64,000 nucleotides of DNA from Chthonomonas calidirosea T49 (lineage in GTDB: Bacteria; Armatimonadota; Chthonomonadetes; Chthonomonadales; Chthonomonadaceae), in NCBI RefSeq assembly GCF_000427095.1, contig NC_021487.1, forward strand, positions 1,206,903 through 1,270,902, written 5' to 3'. Made by a program: the position numbers and the translations under genes. The notes beneath the pieces were generated by a model. The model was not told the origin of the DNA. It saw only the letters and a program-made list of their open reading frames with translations, and did no database searches. Below, one piece after another: positions 18,712 to 27,685 of the stretch (its first letter is position 1; each line of letters starts with the position of its first letter).

Positions 18712-19620
18712 ATGGCAACTGACCAATGGAAAGAGTTGACCCATCTCTCACAAGCTCTTGAGAACCTTGCGAGCCTCGTTGCAAAATCTGTGGTTCGAGT
18801 AGATGATGGAACGAGCCTGACGGCAAGTGGTATTATCTGGTCGGCGGAGGGGATCATCGTTGCGACCTCGCACGGTGTGGAAAGGGATGAGGAGCTTGCC
18901 GTTGAGTTGCACGACGGCACCATGCTCGCAGCCACGTTGGTAGGACGCGACCACGATAGCGATATCGCCGTACTGCGCGTAGATAAGGTAGATTTACCTA
19001 TTCTGGAAAAAGTCCCCGAGCCGGGCCCCAAGGTCGGCCAACTCGCTTTAGCGGTGGCACGCCCAGGCACTTTCGGGCTTTGCGCCACAATGGGCCTTGT
19101 GAGTGCCCGTATAGAGACGCAACGGCTTGGTCTGCCGGAACATATTATCTACACAGATGCTCAGTTTCCACCAGGTTTTTCAGGGGGCGCTTTGGTAAAC
19201 GTGCAGGGCCAACTTCTGGGGTTGATCGATCGCATCTTTGCCCGCGGCCATGGGGTTGCGCTTGGCGTACCTGTTATTCAACATGCGGTGGAATCGCTAC
19301 TTACCCACGGACGTATTCCTCATGCCTATCTTGGTGTCAAAATACAAACGGTTAGTTTGCCGCCTCATCTACAAAACCTTTTAGGAGTCCACCAAGACAA
19401 AGCCGTGATGTGTGTACATATCGAAACGGACAGTGCAGCCGAGCGTGCCGGCCTTCTCCCTGGAGACATCCTCCTCGCGATTGCCGATACGCCTATCACC
19501 GATCCGGTTACTCTGCGACGTGTCCTGCGCACGCTGCAAGCTGGCCAAACGGTGGAGCTAAAACTTGTGCGAGGCGGCGTTCTCACAACGCTGCAGATAA
19601 CGCTGGGCAACGCGCTTTAG
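18712..19620 (+). CDS. HtrA/DegP-like S1C serine protease with PDZ domain, no export signal
   Basis: A trypsin-like protease domain is followed by one PDZ domain, about 302 residues in all. The catalytic triad is intact by position: His54 (ATSHGVE), Asp84 (HDSDIAVLRV) and Ser157 (PPGFSGGALVN, where GNSGG is more usual). The PDZ domain spans about 215-300 and includes AAERAGLLPGDILLAIADTP. No signal peptide or membrane helix is present, whereas most HtrA proteins are periplasmic or membrane-anchored. I start at the ATG at 18712 because AAGGAG lies nine bases upstream; an ATG at 18694 with weaker AGGAT is possible. A LuxR-type regulator gene follows five bases after the stop and is probably co-expressed. 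Confidence 0.88.
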   Translation: MATDQWKELTHLSQALENLASLVAKSVVRVDDGTSLTASGIIWSAEGIIVATSHGVERDEELAVELHDGTMLAATLVGRDHDSDIAVLRVDKVDLPILEKVPEPGPKVGQLALAVARPGTFGLCATMGLVSARIETQRLGLPEHIIYTDAQFPPGFSGGALVNVQGQLLGLIDRIFARGHGVALGVPVIQHAVESLLTHGRIPHAYLGVKIQTVSLPPHLQNLLGVHQDKAVMCVHIETDSAAERAGLLPGDILLAIADTPITDPVTLRRVLRTLQAGQTVELKLVRGGVLTTLQITLGNAL

Positions 19621-19625
19621 CATCC

Positions 19626-20282
19626 ATGAACCGCTCCGACTTTAACTCCGCCAGCCCTCTCGTCGCCATTGTCGCTCGACAGCACAGCATGCGCCAGGAG
19701 CTGCAGGGACTTATTGAGGGGTTGGGACGCTTTCGCGTTGCAGGAGCCGTAGCCAACAGCGCAGAGCTTTCCGTGCGCCTGCCCTTTTGGCGCCCCGATA
19801 TCGTCCTTTGGGACTACGACAGCAACGATAGAGCCGCCCTACTTTCAGCCCTGATCCTTCAAAACATCGCGCTCGTTGTCCTTTGCGAACCGGAACACCC
19901 ATGGCAAGAACTGCTTGATGCCCCCCTCCATGGCCGTGTTTTTGTGTTGCGAAACGCTTCCGAAACGAAAATCGCTGTAGCTCTTGAAGCCGCACTTGCT
20001 GCCTTTACCGCCTGGGATAGCGACCTTGAACAACCTACCAAGAACCTGCCAACAACATCGCCTTTAGAGGAGGACGATGCACAAAATACGCTGACCAATA
20101 GGGAACGAGAGGTACTTCAGCTTATGGCCTACGGCCTGCCGAACAAGCAGATCGCGTCCCGACTGGGAATAAGCCTCAGCACGGTGAAGTTCCATGTGGC
20201 CTCTATTCTCGAAAAGCTTCATGTGGAAAGCCGCACCGAAGCCGTCACAGAGGGCATTCGGCGCGGTCTTGTAAGCCTGTAG
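19626..20282 (+). CDS. LuxR/NarL-type regulator with degenerate receiver domain
   Basis: The protein has 218 residues. The C-terminal LuxR helix-turn-helix is clear (LTNREREVLQLMAYGLPNKQIASRLGIS near 154-181, then STVKFHVASILEKL). The N-terminal 120 residues have the alternating strand/helix pattern of a response-regulator receiver. However, the acidic pair normally found after strand 1 is replaced (VAIVARQHSM), and the lysine region after strand 5 reads VFVLRNAS. An Asp remains in VLWDYD at about the phospho-acceptor position. It may therefore work without phosphorylation, or respond to the protease gene it follows. It has no convincing ribosome site of its own and may depend on coupling to the upstream stop five bases before. 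Confidence 0.85.
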   Translation: MNRSDFNSASPLVAIVARQHSMRQELQGLIEGLGRFRVAGAVANSAELSVRLPFWRPDIVLWDYDSNDRAALLSALILQNIALVVLCEPEHPWQELLDAPLHGRVFVLRNASETKIAVALEAALAAFTAWDSDLEQPTKNLPTTSPLEEDDAQNTLTNREREVLQLMAYGLPNKQIASRLGISLSTVKFHVASILEKLHVESRTEAVTEGIRRGLVSL

Positions 20283-20298
20283 GCAGCAACGAGGGTTT

Positions 20299-21726
20299 TT
20301 AAGCGGCCTGTTCTTCCTTGCCTTCAAACCGATGTTTTTTCGGATCGTAGACAACGACGCGGTTCCGACCCTCTTGCTTCGCCTTGTAGAGAGCGACATC
20401 CGCCGCATCTATTAACTGCTGTACGCTCTGAATGGATTGCGTTGCATCGTAGGTCGCAATGCCAATGCTGATCGTTACGGCCCTTAAAGGCCAACAATGG
20501 TTCTCTACGAGAGTTCGTATGCGCTCGGCCACTGCCTTTGCCCCTGCGGCATCGGTGGCAGGCAACACCATAGCGAACTCTTCGCCTCCATATCGAGCTA
20601 CGAGATCTTCCGTGCGCCCCAGACCACGCAGTAACTCTCCCAAGATGTGAAGCAGTTTGTCTCCAGCGGAGTGGCCGTAAGAATCGTTATAGCTTTTGAA
20701 GTGGTCAACATCGAACAGCAGCAGCGATAACGGCAGCTTGGTTCGGGTGGCCTGTGCAAAATATTCGTTGATTCTCTCCCAAAAGAGTCGGCGATTGGCC
20801 AGGCCTGTTAGGGGGTCTAAGGTGGAGAGCTCCTCTAATTTTTGGTTGGCGCGCGCCAAGTCCCTACGCTGTCTATCCAACTCGGCGTTCAGCCGCTGCG
20901 ACAAGGCTAACTGCTCGCTCAGCTGCTGCTCTAGTAGAACACGGGAGGTGATGTCTACATGCGCCATAATGGCGCCCACAACCGCATCGTTGTGCCCTTT
21001 TAGAGGAATCGAGTAGCACACCAGATGACGCGGGTTCGAATCGGGATGGGCGTAGCACCACTCTTCCTCAAGCCCTCCTCCTGCTCCTTTTTGTAAGGCA
21101 TGGAGCTTATCTCGAAGCTCCCATTCCTTCTCTGCCGGATAGAGGGTCTCCCATAAGAAATGTTGAACGGCCTCCTGAGCGCGAATTCCAAAAAGCTGTT
21201 CGCTGGCCCGATTCCACTCCTGAACACGCCCCTCCAGATCACAGGTAACACAGGCGATCGGAAGGCCCATATAAAGCTCGGCAAAACGCTTGTTGCTTAG
21301 CTCCAAATAGCTCATCAGTTCTTGCATCTGTGCCGATTGGGCACGCAACCGCTCCTGCATGTCGAGAATACGCTGTGCCACCCCCAAGCGCGCCATAAGG
21401 TCGGTGGGATCGGGAGGCTTCACCAAGAAGTCGTCGGCACCGGCCTCCATTCCGGCCTGCTTATCCTCTCGCTGATCGCGCGAGGTGAGCAGAATGAAAT
21501 AGCAATACGGCCTTTCGGTAGCACTACGAACCTTCCTACACAGCGTAAGACCATCCATATTGGGCATCATCCAGTCAGAGATAATTGCATCGAAGTGCTG
21601 CTCTTGAAATATCCTCCAGGCCTCAGCGCCATCTACTGCAGAAACTACCTCATGATGGGCTTTTCTTAGTAGCTCCTCCAACAAACGGAGGGATATTCGA
21701 CTATCCTCTACGATCAAGATTCTCAT
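20299..21726 (-). CDS. Response regulator with PAS and GGDEF domains (diguanylate cyclase)
   Basis: 475 residues in three modules. The receiver domain (1-120) has ILIVEDSR with its acidic residues, the phospho-acceptor Asp in AIISDWMMPNMDG near 52 and a lysine in DFLVKPP near 104. A PAS domain (about 150-275) includes LPIACVTCDLEGRVQEWNRASEQLFG. After a coiled coil comes the GGDEF cyclase (about 310-465), with LTGLANRRLFWERI and the active-site YGGEEFAMVLP near 384. It should make cyclic-di-GMP when phosphorylated. No allosteric RxxD I-site is obvious before GGEEF. Its ATG overlaps the stop of the upstream hybrid kinase by four bases, so the two are almost certainly partners. Confidence 0.93.
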   Translation of the reverse strand: MRILIVEDSRISLRLLEELLRKAHHEVVSAVDGAEAWRIFQEQHFDAIISDWMMPNMDGLTLCRKVRSATERPYCYFILLTSRDQREDKQAGMEAGADDFLVKPPDPTDLMARLGVAQRILDMQERLRAQSAQMQELMSYLELSNKRFAELYMGLPIACVTCDLEGRVQEWNRASEQLFGIRAQEAVQHFLWETLYPAEKEWELRDKLHALQKGAGGGLEEEWCYAHPDSNPRHLVCYSIPLKGHNDAVVGAIMAHVDITSRVLLEQQLSEQLALSQRLNAELDRQRRDLARANQKLEELSTLDPLTGLANRRLFWERINEYFAQATRTKLPLSLLLFDVDHFKSYNDSYGHSAGDKLLHILGELLRGLGRTEDLVARYGGEEFAMVLPATDAAGAKAVAERIRTLVENHCWPLRAVTISIGIATYDATQSIQSVQQLIDAADVALYKAKQEGRNRVVVYDPKKHRFEGKEEQAA

Positions 21727-24700
21727 GCAGCTCTCTCCATTCCACGTAGGTGCTTATAAGGCTCTTTCCATGCCTCTAATTCTCTATAACACGCCTCGAT
21801 CTCATCGAGTAGGCGTTTCATTTCTCCTAGTTCGCCTGAACGGGCAAGTGTCTCCAGTTGCTGACAGGCCTCCGTCATGCGGCTTGCAGCCACCGTGCGA
21901 CAACTCCCCTTTAACTTATGAACGGCCTCCCGAATCTGCTCCGCCTCCCCACAGGCGCAGGCTTCCCAGAGCTCGTTAAGCTGCCCAGGCACCTCCTCAT
22001 AGAAGAGGGTTATCATCTCCTGCATTAAGGCCTCTTCTCCCCCACAAAGTGCCGACAAGGCGTGTAAATCCAGCGGCCCTTTATGTAGATCTTCCTCTGG
22101 CATCTTCTCTTCCTTATGAGATGGAATCTCTCTCTCCTGCTGCACAAAACGGCGTAGCAAGGCATAGAGAGCATCGGTATGAATGGGTTTGGAGACGTAA
22201 TCGTCCATGCCGGCCTGCAAGCAACGCTCCCTATCACCAGCCATTGCATGGGCCGTCATCGCGATGATCGGAGTATGTCGTTGTAGAGAACGTTCTATCT
22301 GCCGAATGGATGCCGTCGCCTCAAAACCGTCCATCTCCGGCATCTGAACGTCCATCAAGATCACATCGTAGCGCCGCTGCTTTGCCAGCTCCACGGCCTC
22401 CCGTCCGTTATGCGCTAGGTCGAACCGGCATTGCCAACGCTCCAAAAGGCGCATCGCCAGTTTTTGGTTCACCGGATTATCCTCTGCTAAAAGCACCTGC
22501 AGCTTCAAAGGCTCTTGAAGATTCCCATCGAAGCGGCCTTGCTCCTCATCTCCCTGCACACCATCTTGGGGCCTTTTTGCCTCAAGCGTCGTGATCAGCG
22601 CATCAAAGAGCTGCGACTGCCGTATTGGTTTGGTAAGTGCCGCTGCCACACCTAGCTCCTGGAGCTCGCTGGCAGTGAAGTGCTTCATCTCAGAAGAGAG
22701 AAAGATGATGGGCACAATTGGAGCATAGCGTTTTAGCTGCCGTGCTGTGGTCTCTCCATCCATTGTGGGCATGTGGACATCCAGTAGCACCACATCCACT
22801 TTGGAATCCCACTTTATACGGTTCACAGCATCTTCCCCGCTACCCAGTTCGGCAACGTCGCACCCCCAGGCTTCCAGGTATTTATGCAAAATCGTTCGGT
22901 TGGTTGTGTTGTCATCTACCACCCAAACCCGTTTGTGTTCCAAGCTTGTCGCTGGAACAGTTGGTGCAGACGCAGCCTGCTCCTGTTTTTTGAGAGCAAG
23001 TTCCACCCAAAATGTGCTTCCTTCCCCAGGCCTGCTCTGTAGCCCAATGCGACCTCCCATCAGCTCGACTAAATGCTTGCAGATCGTCAAGCCAAGGCCG
23101 GTGCCCCCATATTTGCGCGAGGTGCTCCCGTCCGCCTGGGTAAAGCTCTCAAAAATACAGGCTTGTCGTTCCAATGGGATGCCGATGCCGGTATCTCGTA
23201 CCGATAGGCGCAGCGTAACCCGGTCGGCTGTCTCCGAAAGCGCCTGCACCTCCATAACCACCTCACCTTTCTCAGTGAACTTCAGCGCATTGCTCACGAG
23301 ATTCGTGAGAATCTGACGGATGCGTGTGGGGTCACCACGCAAAAGATGCGGAAAATCCGGCGGAATGACACAGGCCAGCTCGATACGTCGTTCATAGGCC
23401 TTGGGAGCAAAAAGACTGCCGATCTCATCGAAAAGGGCTCGGAGATCAAAATCTACTTCCTCGATGGTCATCTTACCCGCCTCGATTTTGGAGAGATCCA
23501 GAATGTCGTTAATGACGACTAGGAGCGCATCGGCGCTGCTGCGGATGGTCTCCGCATAGTCGCGCTGCTCAGGATCCAGATTCGTCTGTAACAGCAGATC
23601 GGTCATCCCAATAACCCCATTCATTGGGGTTCGTATTTCGTGACTCATATTGGCCAAAAACTCACTTTTAGCACGTGCGGCGGCCAATGCTTGGTCACGA
23701 GCCTCTTCTAGCTCCTGATTCTTCTGTTCCAAAACTTTGGCCGTGTAGGCTAGATGCGATTCGATTCGCTTCTGCTCGGTAATGTCGGAATAAATCACGA
23801 TGGAGCCAATAACGTTGCCTTCTCCATCGCGTAAGGGGAGTTTGTTATAAGAGAACATGCGCGTCTCGTTTGTGTTCCTAGCAGGCATTAGGGTCTCGCA
23901 CCCCAATAATGCCTCGCCTCTCTCCACAACACAGCGATCTTCCGTTCGCATGCGCTCCCACTGATCCGGTGCCCAATAGTAAAGCTCCTCCATGGTTTTA
24001 CCCACGGCCTCTTCGGGAGAGCTCAACCCTAGATCGGCCGCACATCTCGGATTGCAACCGAGACAAACGGAGTTCCTATCTTTCCACATAATGCCGTAAG
24101 GAATGGTCGTGAGGATGGTGTCCAGCAACTCCTTCTGTTGGCGCAGCATCTCCTCCGCGGCCTTGCGCGCCGTAATATCCATCTCCACCGCCACAAAGTG
24201 CTGTAAGCGACCTGCCGAATCAAAAACCGGCGTTACCTCGATATCCAGCCAGTAAGCGTGTCCATCTTTATGATAGTTGATGATCTCCTCTCGAAAGCCT
24301 TCTCCTCTCTCTAGGCGTTGACGCATTCGCGCCACCGTCTCCAGATCGGTTAAAGGCCCTTGCAAAAGTGTGCCAGGATTTCTGCCCAGCATCTCTTCGA
24401 GGCGATAACCCGAAATCTTTTGAACGGCCTCATTCGCCCAAATCACCCTACGGTTCGCATCGGTAATCATAATGCCGCTAGTCGTCTTGCTGGCAGCGAT
24501 GGAAAGAAACTGTAGACGCTCCTTAGCGAAACGCTCCTCGGTAACGTCGTAAACGACAATAACAGCCCCTTCGCGCTTCCCACCATGATAGAGGGGTGTT
24601 GCTGTAAACGAAATGTATTGGGTCGTTCCGTCTGGTCGGCGCAAGGGGATCTCTTTTCCCTCACAGGTCTTGTTCGAGCGTACAGCCTCCTCAAGGGGGC

Positions 24701-25622
24701 AAGAGCCTGCCTCTGCTTGAGCGTCCTCCCATGGATGAAAAAGCTCTGTCATGCGTCGCCCAATAACGGCTTCAGGCTTTTTCCCCACCATTTCGGCTCC
24801 ATGGCGATTGCAAAAGGTGCACTTGCCGTTTGCATCTACTCCAAAAACGCCACAGTTCATGGCCTCCATTAAAAGGGCCATCTTGTGTTCTGTCTGCTTG
24901 CGTAGCGCGTTCTCTTGTTCAATCGCCAACCGACGTTGCGAATCGGTTATGGTGCGCTGCCTCAGATGTGCTGACCAGTAGCTGCACTGCAACGCCTGAG
25001 TCAGCGCCACCGCGGGCACAAGAAAATGCAGGAGGGCAAAGGGATAGGGCGGTTGTATCCAAATCTGTAGGATGGAAGGCGCCTTCGTTACCCAATAACC
25101 ATACTGGGCTAGAAACAGCAACAAGCCCGGCCACACGCATACCCAATCCTGATAGAAGATGAGGGCTGTGGAAGCGATGAAGAAGAAAACGCTCACCTCT
25201 ATGAGGTTATGCGTTAAAAGCACATAGACCGGCAGATAGGCCTGCAAGACAAGACTGGCCACGTAGCGCGTCGGTTTCTTCCCAGGAAGGAGTCGTGCGA
25301 AACCGAAGAACAAGGCGGCGAGAGCGAAAACGATCAAGAGGCCCGTCCAAGACCTCTGAGCCAAGGCCAATGCGAGCCCAATGATCGCGTAGATGATAAC
25401 AAGTTTACGCATAACGCGATCGCCATCAAGGTAGATCGCCTCTAATGATGGAGTCGGTTCCTGAAGGCCTGCGGTGCTGCATACCATACCTTGACTGGAA
25501 TTCCCAGATAGTCTTGCGATTTTTTGGAACAAGGCGTCCTTGCTTGTATTTAGGATCTTGCCCAGCATGCCCAAGCCAAACCGATTTAAAAACCTCTTAA
25601 CTCCTGAGATTTTCGCGTTCAT
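21723..25622 (-). CDS. Membrane hybrid histidine kinase with three PAS domains, two receivers and an HPt domain
   Basis: About 1,299 residues, a complete phosphorelay in one chain. Roughly six membrane helices (about 75-225) are followed by three PAS/PAC modules (about 245-365, 370-490, 495-620). A coiled coil leads to HisKA with the phospho-acceptor in MSHEIRTPMNGVIGM near 660, then HATPase_c with DTGIGIPLERQ and GTGLGLTICKHLVELMGG. Two receivers follow (VVDDNTTNRTIL near 905 with LLDVHMPTMDG; LAEDNPVNQKL near 1050 with LMDVQMPEMDG) and a C-terminal HPt with AVHKLKGSCRTVAA near 1235. The start is the ATG at 25622 with AAGGGG six bases upstream. The downstream diguanylate cyclase is the likely output. 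The signal sensed is unknown. Confidence 0.93.
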   Translation of the reverse strand: MNAKISGVKRFLNRFGLGMLGKILNTSKDALFQKIARLSGNSSQGMVCSTAGLQEPTPSLEAIYLDGDRVMRKLVIIYAIIGLALALAQRSWTGLLIVFALAALFFGFARLLPGKKPTRYVASLVLQAYLPVYVLLTHNLIEVSVFFFIASTALIFYQDWVCVWPGLLLFLAQYGYWVTKAPSILQIWIQPPYPFALLHFLVPAVALTQALQCSYWSAHLRQRTITDSQRRLAIEQENALRKQTEHKMALLMEAMNCGVFGVDANGKCTFCNRHGAEMVGKKPEAVIGRRMTELFHPWEDAQAEAGSCPLEEAVRSNKTCEGKEIPLRRPDGTTQYISFTATPLYHGGKREGAVIVVYDVTEERFAKERLQFLSIAASKTTSGIMITDANRRVIWANEAVQKISGYRLEEMLGRNPGTLLQGPLTDLETVARMRQRLERGEGFREEIINYHKDGHAYWLDIEVTPVFDSAGRLQHFVAVEMDITARKAAEEMLRQQKELLDTILTTIPYGIMWKDRNSVCLGCNPRCAADLGLSSPEEAVGKTMEELYYWAPDQWERMRTEDRCVVERGEALLGCETLMPARNTNETRMFSYNKLPLRDGEGNVIGSIVIYSDITEQKRIESHLAYTAKVLEQKNQELEEARDQALAAARAKSEFLANMSHEIRTPMNGVIGMTDLLLQTNLDPEQRDYAETIRSSADALLVVINDILDLSKIEAGKMTIEEVDFDLRALFDEIGSLFAPKAYERRIELACVIPPDFPHLLRGDPTRIRQILTNLVSNALKFTEKGEVVMEVQALSETADRVTLRLSVRDTGIGIPLERQACIFESFTQADGSTSRKYGGTGLGLTICKHLVELMGGRIGLQSRPGEGSTFWVELALKKQEQAASAPTVPATSLEHKRVWVVDDNTTNRTILHKYLEAWGCDVAELGSGEDAVNRIKWDSKVDVVLLDVHMPTMDGETTARQLKRYAPIVPIIFLSSEMKHFTASELQELGVAAALTKPIRQSQLFDALITTLEAKRPQDGVQGDEEQGRFDGNLQEPLKLQVLLAEDNPVNQKLAMRLLERWQCRFDLAHNGREAVELAKQRRYDVILMDVQMPEMDGFEATASIRQIERSLQRHTPIIAMTAHAMAGDRERCLQAGMDDYVSKPIHTDALYALLRRFVQQEREIPSHKEEKMPEEDLHKGPLDLHALSALCGGEEALMQEMITLFYEEVPGQLNELWEACACGEAEQIREAVHKLKGSCRTVAASRMTEACQQLETLARSGELGEMKRLLDEIEACYRELEAWKEPYKHLRGMERAA

Positions 25623-25946
25623 GAAAAACCCCTTCACTCCTCATGCAAACTCGTCCCTCATGCTCGGGGCAAAACCGGCAAAACCTACAACACCATGCCG
25701 CAGGCAAACGGCAGATCGTCCCGAAACTGCCAAGAACCTCCGCTGCCATCCCGAGCAACGAGGCACCAAGCCTATTTTTGGTTAATGATGCGTTCCACTT
25801 GAGATTGTTTTAGATTTCATTTTCTGTTACCTTGTGGCGGACAAAACTTCTTTACTCACGGCCGCTGTTCAGCATTCGTCCGTCTCGTGGAGAAGCGAGT
25901 GGAACCTCCACTGTACCTTCCCTACGTAGTAGAAACAGAGACCAAG
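25623..25946. other. Intergenic region between divergent kinase and TlpA genes
   Basis: About 320 bases separate the two divergent starts. It includes a T-rich stretch around 25805-25830 that could hold promoter elements, but I see no -35/-10 pair good enough to call. A short in-frame extension of the TlpA gene (GTG at 25887) reaches into it without a ribosome site. Nothing else was recognised here. Confidence 0.5.
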
Positions 25947-26480
25947 ATGCCATCACCACTTTGTCACAGCCGGCTACGACTATCTCTTGTAGATGCAGCG
26001 ATCCTGCTCTGCCTACTTCTTTTGCTTTTGAATCTCGTTACCCGAAGAGGGACATCGCTTTCCGCACAGCCTGCGCCACCACTCAGCATCACCACTCCTC
26101 ATGGAACTCTCTCGTTAGCCAACTATCGCAATCACGTTGTCCTGCTCGATTTTTTTGCCTCTTGGTGCCTACCTTGTCGAATCTCCATTCCAAGCACCGA
26201 GCGACTTTACAGACGATATCATCGGCGTGGTTTCGAGGTCATCGGCATCTCTTTGGACAATCAGCCGTCTCAACTGTCCGCCTTCTTAAGAAACACAGGT
26301 ATCACCTATCCTGCCGGCCTGCCGGTCACCGGCGATATTTTAAAAACCTACCAAGTTCAAACGATCCCCCTTCTCATCCTTGTAGATAAACAGGGACGCC
26401 TCCGCTGGCGTCAAGAAGGCTTGGGTCTTCTCACCGAACGTCAACTCGAAGCACAGGTGCAGACGCTCCTCAAAGAATAA
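25947..26480 (+). CDS. Membrane-anchored TlpA/ResA-like thiol-disulfide oxidoreductase
   Basis: About 177 residues. An N-terminal transmembrane anchor (AAILLCLLLLLLNLV, about 15-30) places the thioredoxin domain outside the cytoplasmic membrane. The active site is WCLPC near 80 (FFASWCLPCR), with a cis-Pro in VQTIPLLILVDKQGRL near 142. The family reduces disulfides in c-type cytochrome maturation, sporulation or envelope proteins. No cytochrome genes lie nearby, so the target is unknown. The start is uncertain: the ATG at 25947 lacks a strong ribosome site, and a GTG at 25887 would add 20 residues. The MurB gene follows 89 bases later. Confidence 0.85.
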   Translation: MPSPLCHSRLRLSLVDAAILLCLLLLLLNLVTRRGTSLSAQPAPPLSITTPHGTLSLANYRNHVVLLDFFASWCLPCRISIPSTERLYRRYHRRGFEVIGISLDNQPSQLSAFLRNTGITYPAGLPVTGDILKTYQVQTIPLLILVDKQGRLRWRQEGLGLLTERQLEAQVQTLLKE

Positions 26481-26569
26481 GCGGTATACCCGCCAAAGGT
26501 GCTACACTCTATAGAGAACGCAAAAAAGTAAGCGGACCGTAGAGCTACAAGCTGCAGTGTCATAAACCT

Positions 26570-27571
26570 GTGTTGAACATATCATCCGTTACCGGCGCTT
26601 GGGAGCGCGCCATCAAACAGTTACCGAACTCGCTGCGTTGCCGCATTCATCGCCAAGAGCCGCTACGCTACTACACCACGCTGCGCGTGGGCGGCCCTGC
26701 CGACTTCTTTTTTGTAGCCACCGACATCGCCTCGCTGGCCGAAATCGTTCAACTGGCCCAAACGGAAAAACTGCCCTATGTGGTCTTAGGGGAGGGAAGC
26801 AACGTCTGCGTTGCAGATACCGGTGTGCGCGGCTTAGTGGTACTCAACAAAGCCTATGAGGTGGAAATAGCCTCTTTATGTCGTGTTGCTACTGGTTACA
26901 ACTTTATGCGCCTCTTCATCAAAACCCTCCAGGCTTCCCTTAGCGGTTTGGAGTGGGGAGTCGGCATTCCCGGAACCGTCGGCGGGGCATTAGTCTCGAA
27001 TGCCGGCGCCTATCGCGGTAACATCGGCCCTCTTGTGCAACGGCTCGAGGTTGTGGAAAATGGAGAGCGGAAATGGGTTGGCCCAGAGTGGATGGAGTTC
27101 TCCTATCGAGATAGCCGCCTTCGACAGCCTAATAGGCCGCCCGCAACCCTCCTACAGGTGGAACTTCAACTTGCTAAGGGTGACCAAGCACAGATACGGG
27201 AACGCGCGCGCGATTATCAAATGCAGCGCATCCGTAAGCAACCTTGGCTGCCCTCCGCTGGCAGTTTCTTCAAAAACATCGAAAATAACCACGCCCTCGC
27301 CGCAAGCCTACCTCACCTGCCGGAGCCGCTAAAACAGATGGGCCGCATTCCTGCCGCCTATCTTTCCGAGCTTTGTGGATGCAAAGGGTATACCGTAGGA
27401 GGGGCCTGTGTCTCCACACGCCATGCTAACTTCATTGTCAACCGCGGTGGCGCAACGGCGGCCCAAATTCGTGCCGTGGCCGAGTATGTGAAGGCAAAAG
27501 TTTTCGAGCGCTTCGGCGTCCTCCTCGAAGAGGAGGTACTCTATATCGGCGATTGGCCCCCGAAGTTTTAA
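26570..27571 (+). CDS. murB: UDP-N-acetylenolpyruvoylglucosamine reductase
   Basis: MurB reduces the enolpyruvyl ether of UDP-GlcNAc to make UDP-N-acetylmuramic acid for peptidoglycan, using FAD and NADPH. The FAD-binding region shows YTTLRVGGPADFFFV near 37, LGEGSNVCVADTGVRGLVV near 75 and GIPGTVGGALVSNAGAY near 130. The catalytic serine lies in SAGSFFKN near 233, and the C-terminal CVSTRHANFIVNRGGATA region is near 283. The first codon is GTG at 26570, or possibly TTG one codon later; neither has a clear ribosome site. At 333 residues it is of normal length. A terminator hairpin begins at its stop codon. Confidence 0.95.
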   Translation: MLNISSVTGAWERAIKQLPNSLRCRIHRQEPLRYYTTLRVGGPADFFFVATDIASLAEIVQLAQTEKLPYVVLGEGSNVCVADTGVRGLVVLNKAYEVEIASLCRVATGYNFMRLFIKTLQASLSGLEWGVGIPGTVGGALVSNAGAYRGNIGPLVQRLEVVENGERKWVGPEWMEFSYRDSRLRQPNRPPATLLQVELQLAKGDQAQIRERARDYQMQRIRKQPWLPSAGSFFKNIENNHALAASLPHLPEPLKQMGRIPAAYLSELCGCKGYTVGGACVSTRHANFIVNRGGATAAQIRAVAEYVKAKVFERFGVLLEEEVLYIGDWPPKF

Positions 27572-27605
27572 GCGGCATCAGCTCTATGAAGCCGGTGCCG
27601 CTTTT
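27571..27605 (+). terminator. Intrinsic terminator after murB
   Basis: AGCGGCA at 27571-27577 pairs with TGCCGCT at 27596-27602, with further AGC/GCT pairing inside the 18-base loop, followed by TTTC. The left arm overlaps the murB stop codon, which places the hairpin directly at the gene's end. Confidence 0.7.
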
Positions 27606-27685
27606 CACGCATCGTATGGGGCTAGTTCCTCAGCCGAAATCTTGTGCCGTTCCCTCTATTCCCGTGAACATTAGGCCAAGCGATG

